A stretch of 64,000 nt of DNA from Streptomyces capillispiralis (GCF_007829875.1 NZ_VIWV01000001.1:4620501-4684500); one strand, 5' to 3'; shown: positions 18,597-26,632, counted from the first letter of the stretch. A program made the numbers and translations. The notes: generated by a model from the sequence alone, not told the origin.

Positions 18597-19220
18597 ATGT
18601 ACGGCCACGGAGTGGCGCCGCCGCCCCGCAGCGCGGCAACGGTCATCACCCTGCGCGTGCTGTTCGCCGCCGCCGGTTTCCTGTCGTGCGGTCTGCTGGC
18701 CTGCGTGCCGCTGTTCCGGATCGCGATCCTGCGGGGCCGGGTCGTCGACTGGCTGGCAGCCTGGCTGAGCATCCCGGCGTCGATCACCTGCCTGGCGGTG
18801 GTCGGTTCGCTGCCGGAGACGGACAACAGGACCGACGTCGCCCTGGCCGCCGCCCTGATCCTGGGCGCGGCCGCCGGCGCCTACTTCCTGACCGTGGACA
18901 TACGCCTGCACCGCCGGCCGGGCGGGCCGTACGCGGTCCCGGCGCAGCCCTCGCCGCACGCCACCACGATGCACGCCCCGGGCGTCCACTCCCCGTACGG
19001 CTACCCGCAGCCGTCCTCGCCGTACGCGCCGCCGGCGCCCGTGCCGCAGCCCCCCGCGCCGCACACTCCCGTACCGCCGCACACCCCGGTTCCGCCGCCG
19101 CAGGGCCCCGGGCCGGCCCGGATCGACCAGGTGCGCGCCGAGCTCGACGAACTCAGCGACTACCTGCGCCGCCAGGACGGTCAGCAGGGACCGCACGGCG
19201 GCCACGAGGGCGGAAGGTGA
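18597..19220 (+). CDS. Membrane protein with Pro/Tyr-rich cytoplasmic tail
   Basis: 207 residues. Three hydrophobic segments at about 17-40, 48-68 and 82-102 are followed by a Pro/Tyr/His-rich stretch (PYGYPQPSSPYAPP and PVPPHTPVPPP) and a short charged helix (QVRAELDELSDYLRRQD). The ATG at 18597 follows CCAGGAG. The stop overlaps or abuts the start of the kinase gene, so the two are co-translated. A role as membrane partner or substrate for the soluble kinase is a plausible inference from this coupling, not shown by sequence. Confidence 0.75.
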   Translation: MYGHGVAPPPRSAATVITLRVLFAAAGFLSCGLLACVPLFRIAILRGRVVDWLAAWLSIPASITCLAVVGSLPETDNRTDVALAAALILGAAAGAYFLTVDIRLHRRPGGPYAVPAQPSPHATTMHAPGVHSPYGYPQPSSPYAPPAPVPQPPAPHTPVPPHTPVPPPQGPGPARIDQVRAELDELSDYLRRQDGQQGPHGGHEGGR

Positions 19221-19222
19221 CC

Positions 19223-20755
19223 GTGACGACGGGACGTGTCGTCGCCGGCCGCTACGAGCTGTCCACGCTCATCGGACAGGGCGGCATGGGGCAGGTCTGG
19301 ACGGCCTACGACAAGCGGCTGGACCGGCGCGTGGCGGTGAAGCTGCTGCGCCCGGACAAGGTGGCCGGGCAGGAGGCCGACGAGCTGCGCCGCCGCTTCG
19401 TGCGCGAGTGCCGGGTGACCGCGCAGGTCGACCACCCCGGCCTGGTCACCGTGCACGACGCGGGCAGCGAGGGCGAGGAGCTGTTCCTCGTCATGCAGTA
19501 CGTCGACGGCGCCGACCTCGGTGACCACCTCGCCGAGCACGACCCGTACCCGTGGCAGTGGACGGTGGCGGTGGCCGCGCAGCTGTGCGCCGTGCTGAGC
19601 GCCGTGCACGCCGTGCCGATCGTCCACCGCGACCTCAAGCCGCGCAACGTGATGGTGAAGCAGGACGGCACGGTCACCGTGCTCGACCTCGGTGTCGCCT
19701 CCGTCATGGACAGCGACACCACCCGCCTGACGCACACCGGCTCGCCCATCGGATCGCCCGCCTACATGGCGCCCGAGCAGGCCATGGGCGGCGCCGTCGG
19801 ACCGTACACGGACCTGTACGCGCTCGGGGTGCTGATGCACGAGCTGCTCAGCGGCGACGTGCCGTTCGCGGGCTCCACGGCGCTCGGCGTGCTGCACCGG
19901 CACCTGTACGAGCCGCCGGTGCCCGTGCGCCGGATCCGCCCGGAGGTCCCCGAGGCGCTGGAGGCCCTGGTGCTGCGCCTGCTCGCCAAGGACCCCCAGC
20001 ACCGCCCGGACTCCGCGCAGGAGGTCTACGAGCACCTGGCGCACCTGCTCCCCGCGCGAGGAACGCCCACCGGCGCCCCCCTGGACCCCACCCGCCCCTT
20101 CCTGCGCCCCCACGCCCCCTGGCCGGACCGCGCCCGCACGCCCGCACCGCAGCCCGCCCCCGCCGCGCCGCCCGCGCCGGTCGCGGGCACGGCCGATGTC
20201 GCCGCCGCCGTGGACGAGGTCAAGCGGCTCCTCGGCGAGGGACGCATTACCCAGGCCGTCGACATCCTCGGCTCGATACTGCCCGTCGCCGCCGACCGGC
20301 ACGGCGAGCACTCCCCGGTCGTGCGGACCCTGCGCAAGCAGTACGCGGCCACCCTCCTGGACGACGGCCAGTACCGGCGCGCCCTGCCGGAACTGCGCCG
20401 CCTCGCCGACGAACGCGCCGCCGAGGCCGGACAGGCCGACCCGCAGTCCCTGCGCTACCGCTACGAGGCCGCCCAGTGCCTGGAACAGCTCGGCGAACCG
20501 GCGGCGGCGCTGGCCGAGTACCGGGCGCTGCTGACGTACTACGAGAACCAGTACGTGGCCGCCGGCGACCCGCAGCTCGCCCATGACGTCCGCCGCCGCA
20601 TCGGCCATCTGCTGCTCGCCCTCGGCGACCGCGCGGCCGCGCACGACACCCTGGCCCGGCTGCTGCACGACGTGGAGCGCGCCCAGGGCCCGGGACACCC
20701 GCTCGCCGCCGAGATCCGCCGCACCCTGCAGTGGCTGGGACAGGTGCGCGGATAG
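19223..20755 (+). CDS. Soluble Ser/Thr protein kinase with C-terminal TPR-like repeats
   Basis: 510 residues. The kinase domain (about 8-270) has the Gly loop IGQGGMGQV, the Lys in VAVKLL, the catalytic loop HRDLKPRN near residue 135, and APE in YMAPEQ. The Mg-binding DFG reads DLG. A Thr-rich activation loop (SDTTRLTHTGSPIGS) suits autophosphorylation. A Pro/Ala linker leads to helical repeats (residues ~330-505) resembling tetratricopeptides. Unlike PknB-type enzymes it has no transmembrane segment or PASTA domain. GTG 19223 has GGAAGG five bases upstream; GTG 19217, overlapping the previous stop, is the alternative. It could phosphorylate the coupled membrane protein. Confidence 0.9.
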   Translation: MTTGRVVAGRYELSTLIGQGGMGQVWTAYDKRLDRRVAVKLLRPDKVAGQEADELRRRFVRECRVTAQVDHPGLVTVHDAGSEGEELFLVMQYVDGADLGDHLAEHDPYPWQWTVAVAAQLCAVLSAVHAVPIVHRDLKPRNVMVKQDGTVTVLDLGVASVMDSDTTRLTHTGSPIGSPAYMAPEQAMGGAVGPYTDLYALGVLMHELLSGDVPFAGSTALGVLHRHLYEPPVPVRRIRPEVPEALEALVLRLLAKDPQHRPDSAQEVYEHLAHLLPARGTPTGAPLDPTRPFLRPHAPWPDRARTPAPQPAPAAPPAPVAGTADVAAAVDEVKRLLGEGRITQAVDILGSILPVAADRHGEHSPVVRTLRKQYAATLLDDGQYRRALPELRRLADERAAEAGQADPQSLRYRYEAAQCLEQLGEPAAALAEYRALLTYYENQYVAAGDPQLAHDVRRRIGHLLLALGDRAAAHDTLARLLHDVERAQGPGHPLAAEIRRTLQWLGQVRG

Positions 20756-20843
20756 CCGGACAGCGGACCGCAAAGGGGCCGGACGGCCGGACGGCGCGGG
20801 CGCGGCGGTGCCGGAACTCCCCGTGAATCGTTGGTCGAATGGG

Positions 20844-20872
20844 TTGGCCAGAGCTTGGCCGATGCCTACCAT
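20844..20872 (+). promoter_or_regulatory. Promoter of the SurA-like lipoprotein gene
   Basis: TTGGCC (20844-20849) and TACCAT (20867-20872) are 17 bases apart, a good fit to the housekeeping sigma-70 pattern of this group. Confidence 0.45.
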
Positions 20873-20926
20873 CGATCACCGCAAGACTTTGTGCACCGCC
20901 GCACAAGCTCCCCTCAGGAGGTCTCC

Positions 20927-21574
20927 TTGCACCGCCGCCGTCGCACCGCGCTCCTCCTCACCGCCGCGATCGCCGCCGCGGCGCCCCTGCTCACCGCCTG
21001 CGGGAACGACGCGCACCCCGGTGCCGCGGCCGTCGTCGGCGGCGAGCGGATCACCGTGTCGCAGCTGGAGAACCGGGTCGACGAGGTCCGTGCGGCCCAG
21101 CGGGCGGCCGTCCCCGACGAGGCCCAGTACCAGCAGGCCATCGCCCGGACCGGCAGCCTCACCCGCGACACCCTGCACAGCATGGTCCTGGACCGGGTGC
21201 TGGAGCGCGCCGCGGCGGACGCGGGCGTGCGCGTCACGCCCAGGGAGGTCCAGGAGATGCGGTCCGGGCTGGAGCAGCAGGCCGGGGGCGCCGAGGCGCT
21301 CCAAACGGCCTGGCTGCAGCAGTACGGCATCCCGCCGCAGCGCCTCGACGCCAACCTCCGGCTCCAGCTCCAGGCCCAGAAGCTCGCCCAGCGGCTCGGC
21401 ACCGACACCAGCCGGCCCGAGTTCTGGAAGGCGCTGTCCGAGGCGGGCAAGGACCTCGACGTCGACCTCAACCCGCGCTACGGCAGCTGGGACGCGGAGA
21501 AGAGCAGCCGCGTCGACGCCAGGACGCCGTGGGTGAGGGACATCACCTCGGCGGGCACCGCGCCGACCCTCTGA
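20927..21574 (+). CDS. SurA N-domain-like lipoprotein (chaperone/foldase-like)
   Basis: 215 residues. The TTG start at 20927 is fixed by a perfect AGGAGG at 20916-20921 and yields a textbook lipoprotein signal ending LLTAC. Residues 32-190 resemble a SurA_N/SurA_N_3 helical domain (AAAVVGGERITVSQLENRVDEVRA), as in periplasmic chaperones and PrsA, but no parvulin PPIase domain follows. It probably works outside the membrane as a chaperone without isomerase activity. The gene lies between the kinase and mazG and has its own promoter; the order resembles that in other Streptomyces. Confidence 0.85.
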   Translation: MHRRRRTALLLTAAIAAAAPLLTACGNDAHPGAAAVVGGERITVSQLENRVDEVRAAQRAAVPDEAQYQQAIARTGSLTRDTLHSMVLDRVLERAAADAGVRVTPREVQEMRSGLEQQAGGAEALQTAWLQQYGIPPQRLDANLRLQLQAQKLAQRLGTDTSRPEFWKALSEAGKDLDVDLNPRYGSWDAEKSSRVDARTPWVRDITSAGTAPTL

Positions 21575-21630
21575 CGGCCGCGGGGGGACCGGGCCCCGGG
21601 AAAACCCCAGGCCGGCGGGGAAAACCGGCC

Positions 21631-21701
21631 CTGTGGAAACCGGGCCCGGGCGCGCCGGACCTGTGGACAACGGCTCCGCGGACAGAAGCCCTGTGGACAA
21701 C
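21631..21701. promoter_or_regulatory. Three DnaA-box-like sites at exact 30-bp spacing upstream of mazG
   Basis: TGTGGACAA, the reverse complement of the Streptomyces DnaA box TTGTCCACA, is perfect at 21662-21670 and 21692-21700. A degenerate copy TGTGGAAAC (7 of 9) is at 21632-21640. All face the same way, exactly 30 bases apart. Confidence 0.55.
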
Positions 21702-21725
21702 TCGGGGCCTGTCCGCGGCGTGGGC

Positions 21726-21731
21726 TAGTTT
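21726..21731 (+). promoter_or_regulatory. -10 element placing mazG transcript start at its start codon
   Basis: TAGTTT ends six bases before the GTG of mazG, and there is no Shine-Dalgarno sequence. This geometry is typical of leaderless Streptomyces mRNAs. No convincing -35 is visible. Confidence 0.4.
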
Positions 21732-21737
21732 CGGATC

Positions 21738-22733
21738 GTGAACGCAATCAGCTCCGCGCCGAACCAGGAAGCCGCCGTCGGCCGCATCGTCCTGCTCACC
21801 ACCAGCCACCGCGTCGCCCCCGGCCTGCTGTCCTGGCCGGCCTGGCAGGTCCTGCACGCGGCCGACCGGGTGCTGTGCGCGGACGGCGCGCATCCGCAGC
21901 TGCCGTACCTGCGGGAGGCGGGCATAGCGGTCGAGGAGGCGTCGCCGTCCGCCGAGGACCTCGTCGACGCCTGCGCCGGCGGGCGCACGGTGGTGGTCGT
22001 GGCCACCGGCGAGGGCGAGCCCGCGCTCACCGACGGACTGGCCCGCCTGGCGGGGACCGGCCGCGTCCGGATGCCCGAGCTGGAGCTGCTGCCCGCCTCC
22101 TACGACCTGCCGGGCGCCCGCCTCCTGGACCTGGTGCAGGTCATGGACCGCATCCGCGCCGAGTGCCCGTGGTCGTCCCGGCAGACCCACAAGGGCCTGG
22201 CGAAGTACGGCATCGAGGAGGCGTACGAGCTCGTCGAGGCCATCGAGGAGGGCGACCGGGACGAACTGCGCGAGGAACTGGGGGACGTCCTGCTCCAGGT
22301 CGTCTTCCACGCCCGGATCGCCGAGGAGCACGAGGAGGAGCCGTTCTCCGTCGACGACGTGGCGGGCGGCATCGTCGCCAAGCTGATCCACCGGCACCCG
22401 CACGTCTTCGGTGAGGAGACGGCGACCACGCCGGAGGACGTCAAGGCGCACTGGCTGCGCACCAAGGCGGAGGAGAAGCGCCGCAGCTCGGTGACGGAGG
22501 GCGTGCCGCTGGGCCAGCCCGGACTGGCCCTGGCGGCGAAGCTGGCGTCGCGGGCGCGGACGGCCGGACTGGACGTGCCGCTGCCGACGGGGGAGGGCGT
22601 CGGCTACGAGCTGCTGGCGCTGGCGGCGCGGGCGGAGGCGTCCGGGACCGACCCGGAGGCGGCGCTGCGGGCGGCGGCGCGGGCCTACCGGGACGCGATA
22701 CGGGCGGCGGAGGGCGGCCAGGACGGAGCCTGA
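21738..22733 (+). CDS. mazG: Nucleoside triphosphate pyrophosphohydrolase MazG
   Basis: 331 residues. The MazG core spans about 135-240: DRIRAECPWSSRQTHKGL, then EEAYELVEAIEEGDRDELREELGDVLLQV with the EExxE and ExxD metal-binding acids. The first ~125 residues resemble a degenerate tetrapyrrole (SAM) methylase domain, as in longer MazG proteins such as Bacillus YabN (IVLLTTSHRVAPGLLSWPAWQVL). It hydrolyses NTPs and dNTPs to monophosphates, cleaning aberrant nucleotides and influencing the stringent response in other bacteria. The transcript is probably leaderless. The upstream DnaA boxes would link it to replication. Confidence 0.93.
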   Translation: MNAISSAPNQEAAVGRIVLLTTSHRVAPGLLSWPAWQVLHAADRVLCADGAHPQLPYLREAGIAVEEASPSAEDLVDACAGGRTVVVVATGEGEPALTDGLARLAGTGRVRMPELELLPASYDLPGARLLDLVQVMDRIRAECPWSSRQTHKGLAKYGIEEAYELVEAIEEGDRDELREELGDVLLQVVFHARIAEEHEEEPFSVDDVAGGIVAKLIHRHPHVFGEETATTPEDVKAHWLRTKAEEKRRSSVTEGVPLGQPGLALAAKLASRARTAGLDVPLPTGEGVGYELLALAARAEASGTDPEAALRAAARAYRDAIRAAEGGQDGA

Positions 22734-22850
22734 CCCCGGGGCGGGGCACACGAGAATGCCGCCCCGCCTCCCCTTCCCTCCCTGCCCCCGGGGTTCCGCC
22801 CCCGGACGCCCGTTCGCGCGGTCGCCCGCGCCCCCAGCCGAGGTCGCCGT

Positions 22851-24143
22851 ATGCCTGACCAGCCCACCCCGCCACCGCACGCCCGCCCGCACGGCCCCGT
22901 CCCCGAGCTGTTTACCTGGGAGTTCGCCGCCGACCCCTACCCCGCCTACGCCTGGCTGCGCGAGCACGCGCCCGTGCACCGGACGCGGCTGCCCAGCGGG
23001 GTGGAGGCCTGGCTGGTCACCCGGTACGCGGACGCCAGACAGACCCTCGCCGACCCCCGCCTGTCCAAGAACCCGGCGCACCACGACGAGCCCGCCCACG
23101 CCAAGGGCAAGACCGGTATCCCCGGGGAGCGCCAGGCGGATCTGATGACCCATCTGCTCAACATCGACCCGCCGGACCACACCAGGCTGCGCCGGCTGGT
23201 CAGCAAGGCGTTCACCCCGCGCCGGGTGGCCGAGTTCGCGCCCCGGGTGCAGCAGCTCACCGACGGGCTCATCGACCGGTTCGCGGCCGGCGGCTCCGCC
23301 GACCTCATCCACGAGTTCGCCTTCCCCCTCCCCATCTACGCCATCTGCGACCTGCTCGGCGTCCCGCGGGAGGACCAGGACGACTTCCGGGACTGGGCGG
23401 GCATGATGATCCGGCACCAGGGCGGCCCCCGGGGCGGCGTCGCGCGGTCGGTGAAGAAGATGCGCGGGTACCTCGCCGAGCTCATCCACCGCAAGCGCGA
23501 GGAACTGCCCGCCGAACCGGCACCGGGCGAGGACCTCATCTCCGGCCTCATCCGCGCCTCCGACCACGGCGAGCACCTCACCGAGAACGAGGCCGCCGCC
23601 ATGGCCTTCATCCTGCTGTTCGCCGGCTTCGAGACCACCGTCAACCTCATCGGCAACGGCACCTACGCCCTGCTCACCCACCCCGGCCAGCGCGAGCGCC
23701 TGCAACGGGCCCTGGCCGCGGGCGACCGGGGACTGCTGGAGACGGGTGTCGAGGAACTCCTGCGCTACGACGGCCCCGTGGAGCTCGCCACCTGGCGGTT
23801 CGCCACCGAGCCGGTCACCATCGGCGGACAGCGCGTCGCGGCCGGCGACCCGGTCCTCGTCGTCCTCGCCGCCGCCAACCGGGACCCGGAGCGGTTCGAC
23901 GGCCCGGACGTGCTCGACCTCGGCCGCCGCGACAACCAGCACCTGGGATACGGCCACGGCATCCACTACTGCCTGGGCGCCCCGCTGGCCCGTCTGGAGG
24001 GGCAGACCGCGCTCGCCACGCTGCTGACCCGGCTGCCGGATCTGCGGCTCGCCGTGGAACCGGCCGAACTGCGGTGGCGCGGCGGACTCATCATGCGCGG
24101 ACTGCGCACGCTGCCGGTGGAGTTCACTCCTGCGCACACCTGA
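22851..24143 (+). CDS. Cytochrome P450 (CYP107-like)
   Basis: 430 residues, normal for a bacterial class I P450. Hallmarks: I-helix LLFAGFETTVN near residue 259, K-helix ELLRYDGPVE with ExxR, and the haem loop GYGHGIHYCLG with the ligand Cys near residue 373. N-terminal PVPELFTWEFAADPYPAYAWLREHAPVHR is family-typical. Its place between mazG and the rpf genes matches where CYP107U1 lies in S. coelicolor, reported to affect sporulation; I infer orthology from context and motifs. No ferredoxin gene is adjacent, so redox partners must come from elsewhere. No strong Shine-Dalgarno precedes ATG 22851. Confidence 0.93.
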   Translation: MPDQPTPPPHARPHGPVPELFTWEFAADPYPAYAWLREHAPVHRTRLPSGVEAWLVTRYADARQTLADPRLSKNPAHHDEPAHAKGKTGIPGERQADLMTHLLNIDPPDHTRLRRLVSKAFTPRRVAEFAPRVQQLTDGLIDRFAAGGSADLIHEFAFPLPIYAICDLLGVPREDQDDFRDWAGMMIRHQGGPRGGVARSVKKMRGYLAELIHRKREELPAEPAPGEDLISGLIRASDHGEHLTENEAAAMAFILLFAGFETTVNLIGNGTYALLTHPGQRERLQRALAAGDRGLLETGVEELLRYDGPVELATWRFATEPVTIGGQRVAAGDPVLVVLAAANRDPERFDGPDVLDLGRRDNQHLGYGHGIHYCLGAPLARLEGQTALATLLTRLPDLRLAVEPAELRWRGGLIMRGLRTLPVEFTPAHT

Positions 24144-24235
24144 GGGCCGACCGCCGCGCCCAGTGCCCCGGAGCGGACCAGCGCAAACATGACTCGCCCT
24201 CAACTCTGTGATCTTCACGTGATCTGCGCGGCATG

Positions 24236-24268
24236 AACTTGTGACAAGTGATCCTCTGCCGATACGTT
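24236..24268 (+). promoter_or_regulatory. rpfB promoter with overlapping inverted repeat
   Basis: TTGTGA (24239-24244) and TACGTT (24263-24268) are 18 bases apart. The -35 sits inside ACTTG-TGA-CAAGT, an inverted repeat that could be an operator. Further upstream GTGA-TCT-TCAC lies near 24208-24218. Confidence 0.45.
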
Positions 24269-24338
24269 CACCCATCAGCGCGGCCCTTCGGCTTCACTCG
24301 CCGCGCGGGTCATCGCTGTCTCGCGAAAGGTCTCCCGC

Positions 24339-25325
24339 ATGCTCTCCGGGAACGGTCGGCACCGCCGCCCCCGCCAGGCTCCGGCTCTTCTCGTCGCGGC
24401 CGGAGTGACCGGCTCCGCCATCGCCATCCCGCTCCTCGGAGCCGGCAGCGCCAGCGCGGCCGACGGCGCGACCTGGGACCGCGTCGCGGAGTGCGAGAGC
24501 GGCGGCTCCTGGAGCCAGAACACCGGCAACGGTTATTACGGCGGCCTGCAGTTGACCCAGGACGACTGGGAGGCCTACGGCGGCCTGGACTACGCGTCGA
24601 GCGCCGACCAGGCCAGCCGGGGCCAGCAGATAGCCGTGGCCGAGCGGGTCCTCGCCGACCAGGGCGTCGGCGCGTGGCGCACCTGCGGCCTGCTCGCGGG
24701 CCTGGACCAGGACTCGGCGTCGGTCGACATCGACACGGGTGTCGCGGAGGACTCGACGCCGGACCCGTCCGGATCGCCGGACTCCGGTGACGCGTCCGCC
24801 TCCTCCTCGCCGTCGCCCACGTCCGAGCCGTCGTCCACCGCGGACGCCACGGAGGGTTCGAAGTCCCCGGAGGGCGCGGAGAGCCCGGAGAGCACGGCCG
24901 ACGCGTCCGCCGACGCCTCCGTCGGGACCGACACCGGCACCTCCCCCTCCGCTTCGGCCACCCCGAAGACCGACGAGTCGGACAAGCTGGGGCAGACCGA
25001 CGGCTCTTCGGGCCTCACCGGAACCGAGGGCACCGGCTCCGGCCGTCACCGCGGCGGCAGCGCCGAGGAGGGCGTGACCGAGGACCGTACGTCCGAGTCG
25101 TCCGGCCGGCACGCCTCGCGCGGCGACGACGCCTCGCGCGACGCCGCCGACGGCTCCTACACCGTGCGCACCGGGGACAGCCTGTCGTCCATCGCCGACT
25201 CCCTTGAGCTGGACGGCGGGTGGCGCGCCCTGTACGCGGAGAACGAGCAGGTCGTCGGCACCGACCCGGACCTCATCCTGCCGGGCCAGGAGCTCGCTGT
25301 CGGGGTCGAACCGGGCGAAAAGTGA
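24339..25325 (+). CDS. rpfB: Resuscitation-promoting factor with LysM domain (RpfB-type)
   Basis: 328 residues, secreted. A long signal peptide ends near GSASAADGA (residue ~40). The Rpf lytic transglycosylase-like domain follows (TWDRVAECESGGSWSQN; catalytic Glu in the ECESGG motif). A 150-residue Ser/Thr/Asp/Glu-rich linker leads to a LysM peptidoglycan-binding domain (YTVRTGDSLSSIADSL). It cleaves peptidoglycan during spore germination and regrowth. GAAAGG precedes the ATG. The gene is tandem with its shorter paralogue rpfA; the rpfA/rpfB names follow S. coelicolor usage by position. No riboswitch precedes this copy. Confidence 0.93.
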   Translation: MLSGNGRHRRPRQAPALLVAAGVTGSAIAIPLLGAGSASAADGATWDRVAECESGGSWSQNTGNGYYGGLQLTQDDWEAYGGLDYASSADQASRGQQIAVAERVLADQGVGAWRTCGLLAGLDQDSASVDIDTGVAEDSTPDPSGSPDSGDASASSSPSPTSEPSSTADATEGSKSPEGAESPESTADASADASVGTDTGTSPSASATPKTDESDKLGQTDGSSGLTGTEGTGSGRHRGGSAEEGVTEDRTSESSGRHASRGDDASRDAADGSYTVRTGDSLSSIADSLELDGGWRALYAENEQVVGTDPDLILPGQELAVGVEPGEK

Positions 25326-25390
25326 CGCCCGAAAACGCCTGGGCACGGCGGCAGTTGGCGTCATGATTCGCGGCGAATGTCCGATTTAAA

Positions 25391-25417
25391 GGCTGTGAGA
25401 GATAGGTCTCAGAAGCC
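25391..25417 (+). terminator. Hairpin between rpfB and the rpfA promoter
   Basis: GGCT-TGAGA and TCTCA-AGCC pair with small mismatches around a 6-base loop, 66 bases after the rpfB stop and just before the rpfA promoter. It could be the rpfB terminator or an operator. No T run is present. Confidence 0.4.
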
Positions 25418-25427
25418 CTGATCGTCT

Positions 25428-25457
25428 TTGTCATTCCGCCGATCACGTGCCTACGGT
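25428..25457 (+). promoter_or_regulatory. Putative rpfA promoter
   Basis: TTGTCA (25428-25433) and TACGGT (25452-25457) are separated by 18 bases. Transcription from about 25465 would begin just ahead of the riboswitch. Confidence 0.45.
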
Positions 25458-25489
25458 CGAGACCGCTCGCCAATGCGGGCCCCGGCCGC

Positions 25490-25694
25490 CGCAACGCCGA
25501 ATCCTGCCAGTGGCGGCCCGGGAACAGTCGTCGCGTCATGCGCCGTAGGCAGGAGCGGGGGACCCAAGGTAAGTGCCGGGCCCAGCAGTTGTGGCTGGCT
25601 CGGCTTGGGGTGAAGCCGCGGTTCGTGAGAGCCGTGGCCGGGCAACTCAACCGGCCCGAACCCGACAGCTCACCTCGCAGGCGTCGGTGAGGGG
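25490..25694 (+). promoter_or_regulatory. ydaO/yuaA-type cyclic-di-AMP riboswitch controlling rpfA
   Basis: The conserved ydaO blocks occur in order: ACGCCGAATCC, GGGGGACCCA, CTTGGGGTGAAGCC, GGCCGGGCAACTC, then CCCGACAGCTCACCTCGCAG. The closing stem pairs ACGCC (25494-25498) with GGCGT (25680-25684). The rpfA riboswitch of S. coelicolor is known to respond to c-di-AMP. CTCACC (25669-25674) is also complementary to GGTGAG (25686-25691), which overlaps the ribosome-binding site GTGAGGGG; this offers a way to hide the Shine-Dalgarno sequence in one conformation. Published work on the S. coelicolor copy reports transcriptional attenuation. Confidence 0.93.
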
Positions 25695-25701
25695 ATCAAC
25701 C

Positions 25702-26400
25702 ATGCTGTTTTCCGGCAAGGGCAAGCACCGCCGTCCGTCCAAGGCCACCCGCGCCATCGCCGTCACCGGTGTCGTCGGTGCCGCCGTCGCCGCCCCGCTG
25801 ATGGCGGCCGGCAACGCCTCCGCCGCCACCGCCTCCGAGTGGGACGCCGTCGCCCAGTGCGAGTCCGGCGGCAACTGGTCCATCAACACCGGCAACGGCT
25901 ACTACGGCGGTCTGCAGTTCTCCGCCTCCACCTGGGCCGCGTACGGCGGCACCGCGTACGCCGCCTCCGCCGACCGGGCCAGCAAGGCCCAGCAGATCGA
26001 GATCGCCGAGAAGGTCCTCGCGGGCCAGGGCAAGGGTGCCTGGCCGGTCTGCGGCGTGAACCTGTCGAACACCCCGTACAGCGGCGGTGGCTCCGCGCAG
26101 GGCACCGAGAGCCAGGGCACCGGCTCCGCCGAGACCCGCGAGACCGAGCAGAAGGCCTCCCGCTCCGCCGAGCGCCCGGCCGCCGAGCAGAAGGCGGAGA
26201 AGAAGACCGTCACCACCCCGACCGGCAAGAAGGTCGCCAAGGGTGACGGCGAGTACAAGGTCGTCAAGGGTGACACCCTCAGCACGATCGCCGAGGAGCA
26301 CGGCGTCGAGGGCGGCTGGGCGAAGCTGTTCGACCTGAACGGCGACATCGTCGAGGACGCCGACCTCATCTACCCGGGCCAGCAGCTGCACCTCAAGTAA
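25702..26400 (+). CDS. rpfA: Resuscitation-promoting factor RpfA with LysM domain
   Basis: 232 residues, secreted. Signal peptide to about residue 40 (MAAGNASAATA), Rpf domain (EWDAVAQCESGGNWSIN; catalytic Glu in QCESGG), a Glu/Lys/Ser-rich linker, and a C-terminal LysM domain (YKVVKGDTLSTIAEEHG). It is a muralytic enzyme that helps spores and dormant cells resume growth. ATG 25702 is preceded by GAGGGG; the longer upstream ORF extension is riboswitch RNA. Control by c-di-AMP links its level to osmotic and cell-wall state. A strong terminator follows. Confidence 0.95.
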   Translation: MLFSGKGKHRRPSKATRAIAVTGVVGAAVAAPLMAAGNASAATASEWDAVAQCESGGNWSINTGNGYYGGLQFSASTWAAYGGTAYAASADRASKAQQIEIAEKVLAGQGKGAWPVCGVNLSNTPYSGGGSAQGTESQGTGSAETRETEQKASRSAERPAAEQKAEKKTVTTPTGKKVAKGDGEYKVVKGDTLSTIAEEHGVEGGWAKLFDLNGDIVEDADLIYPGQQLHLK

Positions 26401-26416
26401 GCGGCAGCCCCCTGCT

Positions 26417-26464
26417 CCCCGCCCCGGTGCGTCTCCCCCCGTACGCACCGGGGCGGGGTTTTTT
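26417..26464 (+). terminator. rpfA intrinsic terminator
   Basis: A perfect 16-bp stem (CCCCGCCCCGGTGCGT with its complement) and a 10-base loop end in six Ts. Confidence 0.95.
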
Positions 26465-26487
26465 CGCGCGGGTTTCCGGATTCGGCT

Positions 26488-26571
26488 TTGTTCCGTTCGG
26501 AAACAATTTACGCTCGGTTCTGTCCACGGGGCGGTCGACCGGCTGGCCGATCGCCCGGAGCCGGTTAGGCT
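26488..26571 (+). promoter_or_regulatory. eno upstream region: dyad and two possible promoters
   Basis: TTGTTCCG-TT-CGGAAACAA (26488-26506) is a near-perfect inverted repeat directly before TACGCT (26509-26514), a possible -10. A second candidate is CTGGCC (26543-26548) with TAGGCT (26566-26571), 17 bases apart. Eno could thus be served by two promoters, one overlapped by an operator. Confidence 0.4.
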
Positions 26572-26632
26572 CGGACTCGCAGGACCCACCGTGGTCCCGC
26601 CCACCCGCGTCACATCCAAGAAGGAGATGCTC

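Noticed and set aside
24205..24222. Crp site before rpfB
   Set aside because: Spacing does not match the published Streptomyces Crp pattern; kept only as an unassigned dyad.
24144..24338. Second ydaO riboswitch before rpfB
   Set aside because: None of the conserved ydaO blocks are present; only promoter and dyads.
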